Shown: positions 48,966 to 58,950, counted from the first letter of the stretch. The stretch is DNA of 64,000 nt from Litchfieldia salsa (GCF_900104555.1 NZ_FNJU01000013.1:37152-101151), one strand, 5' to 3'. Notes: generated by a model from the sequence alone, not told the origin. Program-made: numbers and translations.

Positions 48966-50520
48966 TAGGTTAAAACATTTGAAAGAAAATATGGATAATA
49001 CAGTTTTTAAAAATCTAGAATTTCGGGATATAAACAAGAATGAAGTAAGGAAAGTTATCTACAATTCAAAAAAAAATAAAAGGATGAAAAATCTGATTCC
49101 ACGTATTTTGAGTCTTGGATTTTATCTTATTTTTATAATTGGAATAAGTTATTTTAGTTTAGAAAATTTAGGGTTTATCCAAAATGAAAAGCCATTATTT
49201 ATTCAAAGTAATAAAAATGAGTCAAATTCAAATAATGAGGAAAATAATGACACGGTATATACACCTCCAAAACAAGTTGAAAACTACGATGACATGTCGA
49301 AAGATGCCATTTTAAATAAACTATTGAATTCCCTAGATAACTTTGAAAGTGCTTCTGGTAAGTTTGAGACATATAATAAATATTATGATAACTCCACAAG
49401 TAAATTTAATCTCGAATATATAATTAGTCTAAAGAAAGTAATGGGTGGTTATGAAAAAATCATAAACATCCCTGATGAGAGTATACCAGGTGCGGAAACG
49501 ATGACTCACGAATATTTCTATAATAATGAAACAAGGTGGGATCTAGATAATGATAGAATGACCTATGTTACTAATGATTATGAAATCACACCAAAAAGGG
49601 AACCTGTTAAATCAGAGGATGTATTTTCAATACCAATAAATAAACTATACGATTCAAAAGAAAAATTCAGAGAAAGACCAATTGGAAATTCTGGAATGTC
49701 TTTGTTTAATTACGAGATGATAGCAAAATATTTAAGGTTTAATAACCTTTGGAGTATTGAGAAGCAAAATGAAGAGTTGCTTGGTCATAATACAATTGTT
49801 TTATACGGAGATATAGATAAAAGTATTGTTGATTCTTCGCAGCCTGATGAGAATAGCTTCCGTTTTTGGGTGGATAAGGATACTGGCATATTAGTAAAGT
49901 ATGAAATTTACAATGGAAAAGGTGAAATAATAAGTTATCTCCACCCAGAAAGCTTATCCGTAAATGTTCCAATTGATTTAAATCAATTCTTACCAAATTT
50001 AGATAATTATAATGAAAGGAAAATAGAGGGACTAACATTTAAAGACCCAAATGAGAAAGATATTGAGGTTATCGAACATGCCGATGCAATCGTTGAAGAG
50101 GTTGAGGTTGTATTGAATATATTGCGTTCAAAAGTACCTTTTCTTTACGAATTTTCAAATCCAAAATTACAAATTTTTTCAGCAAGTTTAGAAAAATATA
50201 AAGAGTTCAATCAGGCGTATTTAACATATACTTATAAAAAAGATGGAAAAGAAATTGGTTATATATATGTTAGAACTTATCATAAGGATGCAGTTGTGAG
50301 TTCATTAAGAGATTTTAATAAAGAAAAAGGTAATGAAATTGATTCTTTCACTTTAAATGGAGTTAATTGGATGATGTTTGAAATCAAGAATGAACCCAAT
50401 GCTTACTTAATTGGAACTTCGGGAGAGTATATGTATGAAGTATTTAATCAAGGTGAAATTTCATTTGAAGAAACAAAAAGCTTGTTAGAATCATTTAAAA
50501 AGAGTGCTTCTAAACAATAA
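48955..50520 (+). CDS. Transmembrane anti-sigma factor with large extracellular domain
   Basis: The product of about 521 residues has a short cytoplasmic N-terminus (about 1-45), one transmembrane helix (LGFYLIFIIGISYF) and a long extracellular part. The outer part starts with an RseB/LolA-like region (SASGKFETYNKYYDNS...) and ends in a DUF4367-like segment (NGVNWMMFEIKNEPNAYLIGTSGEYMYEV). Overlap with the sigma gene marks it as the cognate anti-sigma factor. ATG 48955 and ATG 48958 both fit GAAGGAGG. The annotated stretch upstream from TTG 48940 is not used. Confidence 0.8.
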   Translation: MMDDRLKHLKENMDNTVFKNLEFRDINKNEVRKVIYNSKKNKRMKNLIPRILSLGFYLIFIIGISYFSLENLGFIQNEKPLFIQSNKNESNSNNEENNDTVYTPPKQVENYDDMSKDAILNKLLNSLDNFESASGKFETYNKYYDNSTSKFNLEYIISLKKVMGGYEKIINIPDESIPGAETMTHEYFYNNETRWDLDNDRMTYVTNDYEITPKREPVKSEDVFSIPINKLYDSKEKFRERPIGNSGMSLFNYEMIAKYLRFNNLWSIEKQNEELLGHNTIVLYGDIDKSIVDSSQPDENSFRFWVDKDTGILVKYEIYNGKGEIISYLHPESLSVNVPIDLNQFLPNLDNYNERKIEGLTFKDPNEKDIEVIEHADAIVEEVEVVLNILRSKVPFLYEFSNPKLQIFSASLEKYKEFNQAYLTYTYKKDGKEIGYIYVRTYHKDAVVSSLRDFNKEKGNEIDSFTLNGVNWMMFEIKNEPNAYLIGTSGEYMYEVFNQGEISFEETKSLLESFKKSASKQ

Positions 50521-50571
50521 AAGCTTGCTGTAATTGTATATATAAAATTACAGTGTTAATCAATAAAGAAT

Positions 50572-50609
50572 AAAGGCCGCCTTAGCAAACACTAAGAACG
50601 GCCTTTTTT
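50572..50609. terminator. Bidirectional terminator between anti-sigma gene and yumC
   Basis: AAAGGCCG (50572-50579) and CGGCCTTT (50599-50606) pair, with an inner CTTAG/CTAAG stem. The genes converge here. Confidence 0.85.
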
Positions 50610-50620
50610 CTTGTATTATT

Positions 50621-51610
50621 TTAGAACATGCTTGAACTATGAAGTGGTTGGATTTTTGCTTTTGGATCAATATATGATTTCGCATTGTTTACAGCTGTAG
50701 GTGCTTCTCCAAAACCAGAAGCAATTAGCTTAACTTTACCTTCATATGTTGAGATATCTCCAGCAGCATAAATACCAGGGACATTTGTTTCCATTTTAGA
50801 ATTAACAACGATTGAGTTCTTTTCAATTTCAAGACCCCATTCTTTAATTGGACCTAATGATGAAACAAAACCAAAGTTCACAATTACTGCATCAACATCA
50901 ACAATCAATTTGTTTTCACCTTTTACCTCATCTAAAATCACTTGTTCAATCTTATCTTCACCCACTAATTCAACAGGTACATAAGGAGTAAGAACTTCTA
51001 CTTTAGAGTTCATTAAGTTTTCTACACTATGCTCATGAGCACGGAATTTATCACGGCGATGTGTTAGGTAAACTTTTTCAGCGATAGGCTCAAGCATCAT
51101 TGCCCAGTCAACTGCAGAATCACCACCACCGCAAACTAAAACTTTTTGTCCTGCAAATTTATTAAGATCATCAATGAAGTAATGAAGATTTTTTCCTTCA
51201 TATTGTGTCGCTGTTTCTAATTCGAGCTTACGTGGCTTAAAAGCACCATTTCCAGCAGTGATAATAACCGTTTTTGTGAAATGGATTTCACTATTCGTTG
51301 TTAGCTTGAAAACACCATCTGCTTGCTTCTCTACTGTGTCAACCGATTGCTCAAGACAAATAGTTGGGTCGAACTTCGCCATTTGTTCTTTAAGATTATC
51401 AATTAGTTCTTGGGCACGTATCTTTGGAAAACCTGCTACATCATAAATATACTTTTCTGGATATAAAGCCGATAACTGGCCACCAAGTTGTGGAAGACTT
51501 TCAATGATTTTCACGCTTGCTTGTCTCATACCACCGTAAAATGCAGTGAAAAGTCCAGCTGGGCCTCCTCCAATAACTGTTATGTCATAAACCTTTTGAT
51601 CTTCTTTCAT
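50621..51610 (-). CDS. yumC: Ferredoxin/flavodoxin-NADP+ reductase YumC
   Basis: The 329-residue protein is a thioredoxin-reductase-like FNR of the Bacillus type. It has the FAD motif [14 protein letters not shown], the NADPH motif [14 protein letters not shown], and [14 protein letters not shown]. It lacks the CxxC of thioredoxin reductase, which supports FNR. It reduces ferredoxin or flavodoxin from NADPH and may feed electrons to Fe-S and radical-SAM chemistry. ACAGGGGGTATT precedes the ATG. Confidence 0.93.
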   Translation of the reverse strand: MKEDQKVYDITVIGGGPAGLFTAFYGGMRQASVKIIESLPQLGGQLSALYPEKYIYDVAGFPKIRAQELIDNLKEQMAKFDPTICLEQSVDTVEKQADGVFKLTTNSEIHFTKTVIITAGNGAFKPRKLELETATQYEGKNLHYFIDDLNKFAGQKVLVCGGGDSAVDWAMMLEPIAEKVYLTHRRDKFRAHEHSVENLMNSKVEVLTPYVPVELVGEDKIEQVILDEVKGENKLIVDVDAVIVNFGFVSSLGPIKEWGLEIEKNSIVVNSKMETNVPGIYAAGDISTYEGKVKLIASGFGEAPTAVNNAKSYIDPKAKIQPLHSSSMF

Positions 51611-52045
51611 CTAAATACCCCCTGTTGAATAAATACGATTCCTTCCAGTAAGAAACCTATTAAATTTTCATATAAAATCTATAATATCATAATTTTCTTA
51701 TTTTATCTCTTATAGAATTGTTGAAAAATAGAGAAAATGATGAAATGTGAATAAATATTGTCAGAAATATTGTAATTATTATGAAACTTTAGTATTTAAC
51801 TTGATTTTTTCATACGAAATGCTAAATCTGTATTGTTTTACTTGAAATGAGTAACAAAAAATAATAATATATAATATAGCCATTGTAATTATATTTTATG
51901 ACATATTTCGACGTAAACTCGTGGTGTTCTTCGTGAAGAATATCACAATCTTTTTGTGCAAATAAAAAGAGAAAAAGAGGTAGATGCTAAAGGTATCTAA
52001 CACTCTGATTAATTTAAAAAATTTATAAAAGTGGATGTGATTCGG
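51611..52045. other. Long intergenic region between yumC and yumB
   Basis: This AT-rich gap of about 435 bases separates divergent genes and must hold both promoters, but I cannot assign them with confidence. The only clear structure is the palindrome TTCTTCGTGAAGAA at 51927-51940, about 105 bases before yumB. I see no gene or repeat of families A or B. Confidence 0.5.
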
Positions 52046-53260
52046 TTGAATAAACCAAAAATCGTTATTTTAGGTGCAGGATATGGTGGTCTAATGACTG
52101 CTACAAGATTACAAAAATCATTGGGAGTAAATGAAGCAGAAATCACGCTAATTAATAAAAATGATTATCATTATGAAACTACATGGTTACATGAAGCGTC
52201 TGCAGGAACATTACATCATGATCGAGCGCGTTATAAAGTAGAAACTGTTATTGACCGTAGCAAAGTGAAATTTGTAAAAGGAACTGTAACAGGAATTGAT
52301 AAAGAAAATAAAGTTGTAAATTTAGTTGAAGGTGACTATCAGTATGATTTCTTAGTGTTTGCACTTGGTGCAGAGAGTGAAACATTTGGAATTAAAGGTC
52401 TTAAAGAGCATGCTTTCTCTATTTCAAATATCAATTCAGCACGTCAAATTCGTGAGCATATAGATTATCAATTTGCTACTTATGCAACTGAAGAAGAAAA
52501 GCGTGAAGACCGTCTAACAATTGTTGTAGGTGGAGCTGGTTTTACTGGAATCGAATTCCTAGGTGAATTAGCTAATCGTATTCCAGAGTTATGTAAGGAA
52601 TATGATGTAGACCATAATAGTGTACGTGTAATCTGTGTTGAGGCTGCTCCAACAGCATTACCAGGATTTGATCCAGAGCTTGTTGATTATGCTGTTAATC
52701 ATCTTACAAGTAGAGGGATTGAATTTAAAATCGGTACAGCTATTAAAGAAGCAACAGAAACAGGTATTATTGTTGGTAAAGATGAAGATATAGAAGAAAT
52801 TAAAGCTGCTACTGTTGTTTGGGCTGCGGGTGTTCGTGGAAGTAGTTTAATTGAAGCAGCTGGCTTTGAAGCTATGCGTGGCCGTGTAAAGGTTGACTCT
52901 AACTTAAGAGCACCAGGACAAGATGATGTATTTATTATTGGTGACAGTTCCCTTGTTATTAATGAAGAAGTTAATCGTCCATATCCACCAACTGCTCAGA
53001 TTGCAATGCAACAAGGTGAAACATGTGCGAAAAATCTAACAGTCCTTGTTCGTGGTCAAGGCGAATTAGAAGACTTTACACCAGATTTAAAAGGGACAGT
53101 TTGTTCTCTTGGTGAGCATGACGCAATTGGAGTAGTATTTGGTAAAAAGGTTACTGGTTCAACAGCATCATTTATGAAGAAAATGGTTGATAATCGTGCA
53201 TTGTTCATGATTGGTGGACCATCACTTGTTCTTAAAAAAGGTAAATTTAACATATTATAA
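52046..53260 (+). CDS. yumB: Type II NADH dehydrogenase YumB
   Basis: The 404-residue flavoprotein is an NDH-2 family member that should pass electrons from NADH to menaquinone. It has the FAD loop [15 protein letters not shown], the NAD loop [20 protein letters not shown] and FIIGDSSLV near the C-terminus. Three starts are possible: GTG 52031, GTG 52037 and TTG 52046. The last gives the expected MNKPKIVIL with GGATGTGA upstream. It is divergent from yumC. Confidence 0.9.
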   Translation: MNKPKIVILGAGYGGLMTATRLQKSLGVNEAEITLINKNDYHYETTWLHEASAGTLHHDRARYKVETVIDRSKVKFVKGTVTGIDKENKVVNLVEGDYQYDFLVFALGAESETFGIKGLKEHAFSISNINSARQIREHIDYQFATYATEEEKREDRLTIVVGGAGFTGIEFLGELANRIPELCKEYDVDHNSVRVICVEAAPTALPGFDPELVDYAVNHLTSRGIEFKIGTAIKEATETGIIVGKDEDIEEIKAATVVWAAGVRGSSLIEAAGFEAMRGRVKVDSNLRAPGQDDVFIIGDSSLVINEEVNRPYPPTAQIAMQQGETCAKNLTVLVRGQGELEDFTPDLKGTVCSLGEHDAIGVVFGKKVTGSTASFMKKMVDNRALFMIGGPSLVLKKGKFNIL

Positions 53261-53264
53261 TAGT

Positions 53265-53301
53265 AAAAGGCGTTCTCAATCAACATTTGAGAACGCCTTT
53301 T
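53265..53301. terminator. Bidirectional terminator after yumB
   Basis: AAAAGGCGTTCTCAA (53265-53279) pairs with TTGAGAACGCCTTTT (53287-53301). It serves yumB and the converging small gene. Confidence 0.92.
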
Positions 53302-53333
53302 AAATTTCGCAGTCAGTTTTTGTATTAATTCAA

Positions 53334-53489
53334 TCAATCATTGCTATCTTTTGAAGTTTCTGAAGTTTTTGTGCGTTTACTTGTGTATGGTTTGGCGCTT
53401 TTAGCTTTATTAGCACCAGCTTTCCAACGTGTCCATCCTTTTTTTCCGGTACCTCTGCCAGTACCACCTTTAGCTTTTGCTTTACTCAT
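53334..53489 (-). CDS. Small basic protein (DUF3934-like)
   Basis: The 51-residue protein begins MSKAKAKGGTGRGTGKKGW and is very rich in Lys, Gly and Thr, with two Trp (KKGWTRWKAG). This resembles the DUF3934 family of small Bacillaceae proteins. It is strongly basic, so nucleic acid binding is conceivable but unproven. The ATG is preceded by GGAGTGATTAT. It converges on yumB. Confidence 0.75.
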   Translation of the reverse strand: MSKAKAKGGTGRGTGKKGWTRWKAGANKAKSAKPYTSKRTKTSETSKDSND

Positions 53490-53661
53490 ATAATCACTCC
53501 ATTAATTAAGCCTTCTTCCTAAGATAACACAACTTAGTATATGTAAGGAAGGTTCGTAGTAATTAAGGCGTTTTTTAATATACTCTCACAATTATTATCT
53601 TTTCAACAATAAAAAAAACTGTTATAATTATCTGAAAATTAAGATTTAAGGAGAGATAATC

Positions 53662-53784
53662 ATGTATAGTCAACAACCAATAAAAAATGACTGTCCTTAT
53701 TGTAATGGAAACGGCTATTTTCAATTACTTCTTGGTGGATCCGAGACTTGTTCATCTTGCTTGGGAACAGGAAAAAATAAATGA
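53662..53784 (+). CDS. yuiA: Small zinc-finger-like protein YuiA
   Basis: The 40-residue protein has two CxxC-type knuckles, DCPYCNGNGYF and TCSSCLGTG, the DnaJ-like CxxCxGxG pattern. It probably binds one zinc. It matches YuiA in sequence style and position. TAAGGAGAGAT precedes the ATG. It lies upstream of yuiB and yuiC. The role is unknown. Confidence 0.85.
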   Translation: MYSQQPIKNDCPYCNGNGYFQLLLGGSETCSSCLGTGKNK

Positions 53785-53869
53785 AAAGTTATATTTACCT
53801 TTAATATAAATTGACTCATTCAAGGACATTTTAGTACACTATGAATGTGTGTACAGGAGGTGAAGAGTC

Positions 53870-54193
53870 ATGCCTATGAGTTTACCCGTCTTATTAATTT
53901 CAATTGTTTTATTTTTTGTCTTATTTTTTGGAATCGGATTCCTTCTAAATATGTTATTACGTATGACATGGATTATGGCCATCATCTATCCTATAGTATC
54001 AATATTTATCATTCAAGACGTAAGGTTTATTGATTATTTTAGAGAACCATCCTCATCATTTGCATTATTAGGAGATAAGATTGTTTCTCTTGCTATAGCT
54101 GATATCACTATATTGATTAGTGGTTTACTAGGTGCAATCACTTCCGGACTTGTAATTAGATTACTTAGATCCAAAGGGTATCAAATGTTTTAA
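53870..54193 (+). CDS. yuiB: Membrane protein YuiB
   Basis: The 107-residue protein has three hydrophobic segments (about 7-28, 31-50 and 73-98), so it is an integral membrane protein. It fits YuiB by size and position between yuiA and yuiC. GGAGGTGAAGAGTC precedes the ATG. No catalytic motif is visible and the function is unknown. Confidence 0.78.
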   Translation: MPMSLPVLLISIVLFFVLFFGIGFLLNMLLRMTWIMAIIYPIVSIFIIQDVRFIDYFREPSSSFALLGDKIVSLAIADITILISGLLGAITSGLVIRLLRSKGYQMF

Positions 54194-54219
54194 GATTTCC
54201 AAATATTACTAGTTACCAA

Positions 54220-54255
54220 GATTTTCACTAACTATGGTGAAAGTCTTTTTTTTTT
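54220..54255 (+). terminator. Terminator after yuiB
   Basis: GATTTTCAC (54220-54228) pairs with GTGAAAGTC (54237-54245), followed by ten T. Confidence 0.85.
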
Positions 54256-54405
54256 GTAGAAAATTGTACGTTTTCGTTGATTGGAAAGCACACACCTGGA
54301 GTGCAAATCAACCTCTCAGTTCAACAACCGCAAAAATTTTTTTACCTTTTCACGAATAATTTTCTATCAATTAGGAAATTAATAGATTCGTGAGAGGAGT
54401 GAAAA

Positions 54406-55110
54406 ATGAATATGATAAATACAATAATTAGAAGAAGTATCATGTCATTTTTATTTGTTGTAGCATTACTTACAACATTTCAATCAATTTCAAATGTAAA
54501 CGCGATGGATTTATCTGATTGGATTAATGATTATAAATACGGTGCCGAAAGCACACAAAGGGTGAAAGATAACACAAGTAAACATATTAATCTTTCCACC
54601 AAAGTCTTAAATGTTGCTAGTGTAGAAAAAACATTAATTTCATCAAGTGATGAGGTAAAAAACAATCTTACTATTGAGGATATCTATGATTGGACAAAAT
54701 ATCCAAAAGAAACCGTAACAGCAACTGGTTATACAGCTGGAGTTGAATCAACAGGCAAGTCACCGAATCATCCTGGTTACGGTATTACCTATTCTGGTGT
54801 GAAAGTAAAAAGGGACTTATATTCCACTGTTGCTGCAGATTTAAATGTATTCCCTATCGGAACGATTCTTTGGATTCCGGGATATGGATTTGGAGTCGTG
54901 GCTGATAAAGGTGGTGCAATTAAGGGCAATAAGGTTGATCTTTATTACGAAACTGTTGATGATGTTTACAATCAATGGGGTAAAAAGACACTTGATGTTT
55001 ATGTTGTAGAAAAAGGCAATGGCAAATTAACTGAGCAGGAATTAGCCAATTTAAATAATAATGAATCAATGCAAGTATTTAGACAACAATATATAGGTTC
55101 AAAAAGCTAA
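54406..55110 (+). CDS. yuiC: Secreted 3D-domain protein YuiC
   Basis: The 234-residue protein has an N-terminal signal or anchor (about residues 8-30) and a C-terminal 3D domain. The three conserved aspartates appear in [23 protein letters not shown] and VDLYYET. The fold is related to lytic transglycosylase MltA, so it probably cleaves or binds peptidoglycan outside the cell; in B. subtilis YuiC is a stationary-phase survival-type muralytic enzyme. GAGAGGAGTG precedes the ATG. Confidence 0.88.
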   Translation: MNMINTIIRRSIMSFLFVVALLTTFQSISNVNAMDLSDWINDYKYGAESTQRVKDNTSKHINLSTKVLNVASVEKTLISSSDEVKNNLTIEDIYDWTKYPKETVTATGYTAGVESTGKSPNHPGYGITYSGVKVKRDLYSTVAADLNVFPIGTILWIPGYGFGVVADKGGAIKGNKVDLYYETVDDVYNQWGKKTLDVYVVEKGNGKLTEQELANLNNNESMQVFRQQYIGSKS

Positions 55111-55113
55111 AAT

Positions 55114-55160
55114 AAAAAACTGACCGAGTGAAGAATTACCACTGCTTGGTCAGTTTTATT
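55114..55160. terminator. Terminator after yuiC
   Basis: AAAACTGACCGAG pairs with CTTGGTCAGTTTT across a short loop and runs into TATTTT. It lies between converging genes and may act in both directions. Confidence 0.85.
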
Positions 55161-55207
55161 TTGTTCAATTATCTATTTACAAATAACAAGTAATAATTAG
55201 TAATAGA

Positions 55208-55687
55208 TTATAAAGCAAACAAAAAGTGAAGGAATAGCGTAAGTAAGATACCAGTAATTGCACCAAAGAAAACTTCGATGGGTTGATGACCTAATAATTC
55301 TTTTAATTCTTTTTGTTTTTCTTTTTCATCTAGCTTTGGCCACATTTTAGCTTCTTCCATGAAACGGTTAAAGTCGATGACAAGCCTATTAAGAACAGTA
55401 GCTTGTTCTCCTGCATGACGTCTTACTCCTGTTGCATCAAACATAACAATAATAGCAAATACTGTTGCAATTGCAAAAAACGGTGAACCTAGACCCTCTT
55501 CTATTGCAATTCCGGTGCATAAGGCAGTAACCGCGGCAGAGTGGGAGCTTGGCATTCCGCCAGTACTTGTAATTAAAGACCAATCCAATTTTCTAAATGC
55601 GATAAATTGAATGGGGACTTTTACAAACTGAGCAAATCCAATTGCCGCGAGTGCTGCCCATAACGGAAAGTTTGTTAGTAGATCCAT
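55208..55687 (-). CDS. yuiD: Divergent PAP2-family membrane protein YuiD (DUF212)
   Basis: The 159-residue membrane protein has the GGMPSSHSAAVTAL motif and DATGVRRHAGEQ of the DUF212/acid phosphatase-related family. This is part of a PAP2-like active site. Helices include LWAALAAIGFAQFVKV and the C-terminal hydrophobic end. The frame opens at 55705, but AAAGGAAG lies before ATG 55687 (MDLLTNFP), which is the family start. Its substrate is unknown, presumably a membrane phosphate ester. Confidence 0.85.
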   Translation of the reverse strand: MDLLTNFPLWAALAAIGFAQFVKVPIQFIAFRKLDWSLITSTGGMPSSHSAAVTALCTGIAIEEGLGSPFFAIATVFAIIVMFDATGVRRHAGEQATVLNRLVIDFNRFMEEAKMWPKLDEKEKQKELKELLGHQPIEVFFGAITGILLTLFLHFLFAL

Positions 55688-55934
55688 TGCAATACTTCCT
55701 TTCATTTTGACTAATGTATGGATGTGAATGTTTTACAATAAATAAATCGTTATCCATCTAGTTTTCAAATATTATGGTTAGTATTATAACATAATATGTT
55801 GTCTAGGTTATTGTTCGGGGTTTGACATCACCATATGTGTAACTTTACCCTTTATCATGGAAAATAGAACTTAGAAACTCGAAATAAATTACTTATTCTT
55901 ATATAATGTAGATATAAAACTGGAGGTGGAATCA

Positions 55935-57437
55935 TTGTTTATAGTTGAAAATGGATTTGACTTTTCTCGTAATGATGAGGCATTAATTATTGGGCTTTTT
56001 GAAAAAAGCAAAAAGCTTGAAGGAATAATAGGTGAACTGGATTCACAATTAAATGGTCAGATTTCTAAGTTATTAGAGGCTGGGGATCTTTCTGCAAGAA
56101 AAAAAACAATTACGAAAATACATACTTTAGGAAACTTGAACATAAAACGTTTAATTTTTATTGGTCTTGGGAAAGAAACAGAACTAACATTTGAAGGGCT
56201 TTGTGAATCCCTTGGCAAAGCGACAAAATTGATTCATTCATCAAAAATTGAACAGTTCTCAGTGTTACTTGATACATTAGTAACTGAAAATCTTGATAGC
56301 TTAGATTGTGCACATGCACTTGGAGAGGCAGTAACATTGTCTACCTATTGTTTTGCAGATTACAAGCAAAAATCAAACATCCCTGAGCATAGAATAAATA
56401 AAATAGCTGTACTGACAAATGAAGTGATTAAAGAAGTTGAAGCAAGTATAGAAGTCGGTGTTGCATTTGGAAAAGGGACAAATACTGCTAGAACATTAGT
56501 CAATCTGCCGGGAAATATGTTAACTGCAACAGACTTAGCGAATCACGCGCTTGAACTGGCGAAAAAGTATGATTTTGAGGCAGAGATTTTAGATAAAGAA
56601 GAGATGGAAAAGCTAGGAATGGGTGCCTTGTTGGCAGTTAATAAGGGATCTGCAGAACCTCCAAAGATGATTGTATTAAAATACCAAGGTAAAGATTCAT
56701 GGGAAGATGTCATAGGCTTAGTTGGAAAAGGAATCACTTTCGATACAGGTGGTTATTCAATCAAACCAAAGGATGGAATCGTAGGGATGAAAGCTGATAT
56801 GGGTGGAGCTGCTTCAGTACTAGGAGCAATGGAAGTCATTGGTGAGCTTAAGCCTGAACAAAATGTTGTTGCGGTCATTCCATCTACAGATAATATGATT
56901 AGTGGAGATGCCTTCAAACCTGATGATGTGATCACGTCTTTAAATGGTAAAACAATCGAAATTTTAAATACGGATGCTGAAGGAAGGTTAGCCTTAGCTG
57001 ATGGAGTAACCTATGCTAAGCATCATGGAGCAAAGGTTTTAGTAGATGTTGCGACATTAACAGGTGGGGTGATAGTAGCGCTGGGTAATGACATAACTGG
57101 TGCTATGACAAACAATGAAGAATTATTTGAACAAATACTTGAAGCATCCAATGAAGCGGGTGAAATGATCTGGAGGCTGCCGATCACTGAAAAGCATAAA
57201 GAAAGAGTTCGTAAAAGTAGGGTGGCAGACTTAAATAATTCTCCAGGACGAGATGGTCATGCAATATTTGCAGGGACTTTTATTGGAGAGTTTGCAGAAG
57301 ACACACCATGGGTACATCTTGATATTGCTGGTACTGCTACAACAACCTCAGATTACGATTTAGGTACTCCTGGTGGAACCGGAGTTATGGTTCGCACATT
57401 AGCAACCTTTGTTGAATGTTATACTTCAACTAAATAA
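55935..57437 (+). CDS. pepA: Leucyl aminopeptidase (M17 family)
   Basis: The 500-residue cytosolic peptidase has an N-terminal regulatory domain and the catalytic domain with [15 protein letters not shown] and the M17 signature [13 protein letters not shown]. The metal ligands Lys, Asp and Glu fall in these blocks. It removes N-terminal residues from peptides. Start TTG 55935 has GGAGGTGGA at good spacing; GTG 55926 overlaps that site. It corresponds to yuiE in B. subtilis. Confidence 0.93.
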   Translation: MFIVENGFDFSRNDEALIIGLFEKSKKLEGIIGELDSQLNGQISKLLEAGDLSARKKTITKIHTLGNLNIKRLIFIGLGKETELTFEGLCESLGKATKLIHSSKIEQFSVLLDTLVTENLDSLDCAHALGEAVTLSTYCFADYKQKSNIPEHRINKIAVLTNEVIKEVEASIEVGVAFGKGTNTARTLVNLPGNMLTATDLANHALELAKKYDFEAEILDKEEMEKLGMGALLAVNKGSAEPPKMIVLKYQGKDSWEDVIGLVGKGITFDTGGYSIKPKDGIVGMKADMGGAASVLGAMEVIGELKPEQNVVAVIPSTDNMISGDAFKPDDVITSLNGKTIEILNTDAEGRLALADGVTYAKHHGAKVLVDVATLTGGVIVALGNDITGAMTNNEELFEQILEASNEAGEMIWRLPITEKHKERVRKSRVADLNNSPGRDGHAIFAGTFIGEFAEDTPWVHLDIAGTATTTSDYDLGTPGGTGVMVRTLATFVECYTSTK

Positions 57438-57439
57438 GA

Positions 57440-57479
57440 TTTTAAAAGAGCTTCCATAATAATGGAGGCTCTTTTAAAA
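57440..57479. terminator. Terminator between pepA and bioY
   Basis: TTTTAAAAGAGCTTCCA pairs with TGGAGGCTCTTTTAAAA around a short loop. The genes converge on it. Confidence 0.88.
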
Positions 57480-57499
57480 TGTGTGAATTCAGTCTCGTT

Positions 57500-58105
57500 T
57501 CATGCGACGGACTTATTATTCGAACTCGTAACTTTCTTGGTCGCATGGTAGATTCTTGGGGCAATGAACGCGCCAAATGCGGTGAAAATTATGTCCTTTA
57601 CTGCAAACCACAGCATAACAAGCCATGCTGCACCATAGCTCATATCAATGTTTAACCACAGGTTTAATGAGAGGAACATATAGTTTGTACCTATAAGATA
57701 AATCATGATAATTCCAACAAATGATGCTGTCACAAACAGTGTCGTAGTTGGTTTTCTGCTTGATTCAATAATCTTACCGACAATATAGGCAGTAGGAATA
57801 TAAGATAAAATAAATCCACCAGTGCTTCCAATTAATACACCTAGTCCACCAGAAAATTCAGCAAATACAGGTGCTCCAGCCAACCCTACAAACATATACA
57901 CTGTCATAGATAAAGCTCCTAATCGACTCCCCAACAATAAGCCAGCCAAAATAGCAAAGAATGGCTGCATGGATAAAGGTACATTTGCTACCTGTAAAAA
58001 GGGAGCCCAGGAAGTAATATTTGCTCCAATGGCCATTAAAGCGACAAACATCCCAGCTAGTGTTAAATCGATTGTTCGAAATTGTGTTTTTTTAACCGTC
58101 GTCAT
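57500..58105 (-). CDS. bioY: Biotin transporter substrate-binding component BioY
   Basis: BioY is the membrane S-component that captures biotin, alone or with the ECF energising module. The 201-residue protein has about six helices. It shows LTLAGMFVALMAIGANI, MQPFFAILAGLLLGSRLG, and GGLGVLIGSTGGFILSYIPTA, the family's core. AGGAGGT precedes the ATG. A BirA-type operator overlaps this ribosome site. No energising EcfAT genes are adjacent. Confidence 0.93.
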   Translation of the reverse strand: MTTVKKTQFRTIDLTLAGMFVALMAIGANITSWAPFLQVANVPLSMQPFFAILAGLLLGSRLGALSMTVYMFVGLAGAPVFAEFSGGLGVLIGSTGGFILSYIPTAYIVGKIIESSRKPTTTLFVTASFVGIIMIYLIGTNYMFLSLNLWLNIDMSYGAAWLVMLWFAVKDIIFTAFGAFIAPRIYHATKKVTSSNNKSVA

Positions 58106-58110
58106 ATTTA

Positions 58111-58139
58111 TGTAAACCTCCTAAAGATATTGGTTAACA
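58111..58139 (-). promoter_or_regulatory. BirA (biotin repressor) operator of bioY
   Basis: TGTAAACC (58111-58118) and GGTTAACA (58132-58139) form an inverted repeat whose inner halves GTAAAC and GTTAAC are 15 bases apart. This is the Bacillus BirA box arrangement. The box covers the bioY ribosome site, so biotin-loaded BirA would block expression. Confidence 0.8.
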
Positions 58140-58256
58140 AAAATAATAATATAGATTCTGCGCCAATGTCAACCTATATTGCTTTTTGGATAACAAAAAA
58201 GCCAAGTTATATTCTCTCTCTAAAGAATATATATAATAAAAGAGGAGGAATGAGTC

Positions 58257-58523
58257 TTGGAACAATTACTTGGAATTGAATACACGGCGTATGTCGCTCT
58301 TGCTGTTTTGTTATTTGCAATAAGACAAGCAACAGGCATTTCAAACCGCTATATACCACTGACTGGTGTGATCCTTGGTATAGCTTTTGCAATGTTGAAA
58401 CATGAAACATTTAACTATGATGTATTACTAGAAGGGATTCGGTATGCGTTATATGGGGTTGGGACGGTAGCAACCATAAAATATACCTTCGTGAAAAAAG
58501 TGTTTGATGAACGATCAGAATAA
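58257..58523 (+). CDS. Small holin-like membrane protein
   Basis: The 88-residue protein has two to three hydrophobic segments (YTAYVALAVLLFAI, YIPLTGVILGIAFAML, and GIRYALYGVGTVATI) and a charged C-terminus. The layout resembles Hol44-type phage holins. No endolysin or other phage gene is adjacent, so it is more likely a domesticated or unrelated small membrane protein. The start is TTG 58257 with AGAGGAGG eight bases upstream. Confidence 0.6.
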   Translation: MEQLLGIEYTAYVALAVLLFAIRQATGISNRYIPLTGVILGIAFAMLKHETFNYDVLLEGIRYALYGVGTVATIKYTFVKKVFDERSE

Positions 58524-58592
58524 AGTCCTGACCATTAGAACTTGTCTACTTTTTGTTATATAATAAAGGTACAAAAGATTTGAAGGTGATTA

Positions 58593-58835
58593 ATGTTGAA
58601 AATTAGAAAAGCAATGATAAATGAAACAACAGAAAGTGTTTTTATTTATGAAAATAAAAAGGAAGAATATACATTAGTAGCGATTCCATCCATTCAGTGG
58701 TCAACAATTATCCAATATGAGGAAGAGACAGCTGTAATAAGGGATCGAGTACATCGCTCTCTTGTTAAGGTATTAGATGAAGATACAGCTAGTCTTACAA
58801 CGAATAAGATAACCCACTGGGTTCGAGAAATGTAA
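58593..58835 (+). CDS. yueH: YueH-family protein
   Basis: The 80-residue protein (MLKIRKAMINETTESVFIYE..., VAIPSIQWSTIIQYEEE, TNKITHWVREM) fits the YueH family of small Bacillus proteins of unknown function. GAAGGTGAT precedes the ATG. It lies 70 bases after the holin-like gene and is followed by a terminator. Confidence 0.7.
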   Translation: MLKIRKAMINETTESVFIYENKKEEYTLVAIPSIQWSTIIQYEEETAVIRDRVHRSLVKVLDEDTASLTTNKITHWVREM

Positions 58836-58849
58836 AAACTTGATAATAA

Positions 58850-58882
58850 AAAGGACATTTATAAAAAAGTGTCTTTTTTTTT
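58850..58882 (+). terminator. Terminator after yueH
   Basis: AAAGGACAT and GTGTCTTT form a stem with A-T extension, followed by a long T-run. Confidence 0.75.
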
Positions 58883-58950
58883 GTCTTTTTTTAGTAGCAT
58901 GAAAGTAAAAAATTATGGAATAAATAATAGTAAGAGGAGGTTTACTTTAC

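Noticed and set aside
51700..51800. Rex-like half-sites (TGTGAA) upstream of yumC
   Set aside because: Only one half-site is present; the inverted TTCACA partner is missing.
58250..58279. ATG of a 9-codon frame overlapping the holin-like gene start
   Set aside because: The 88-residue frame starting at TTG 58257 has better spacing to AGAGGAGG and a protein-like sequence.
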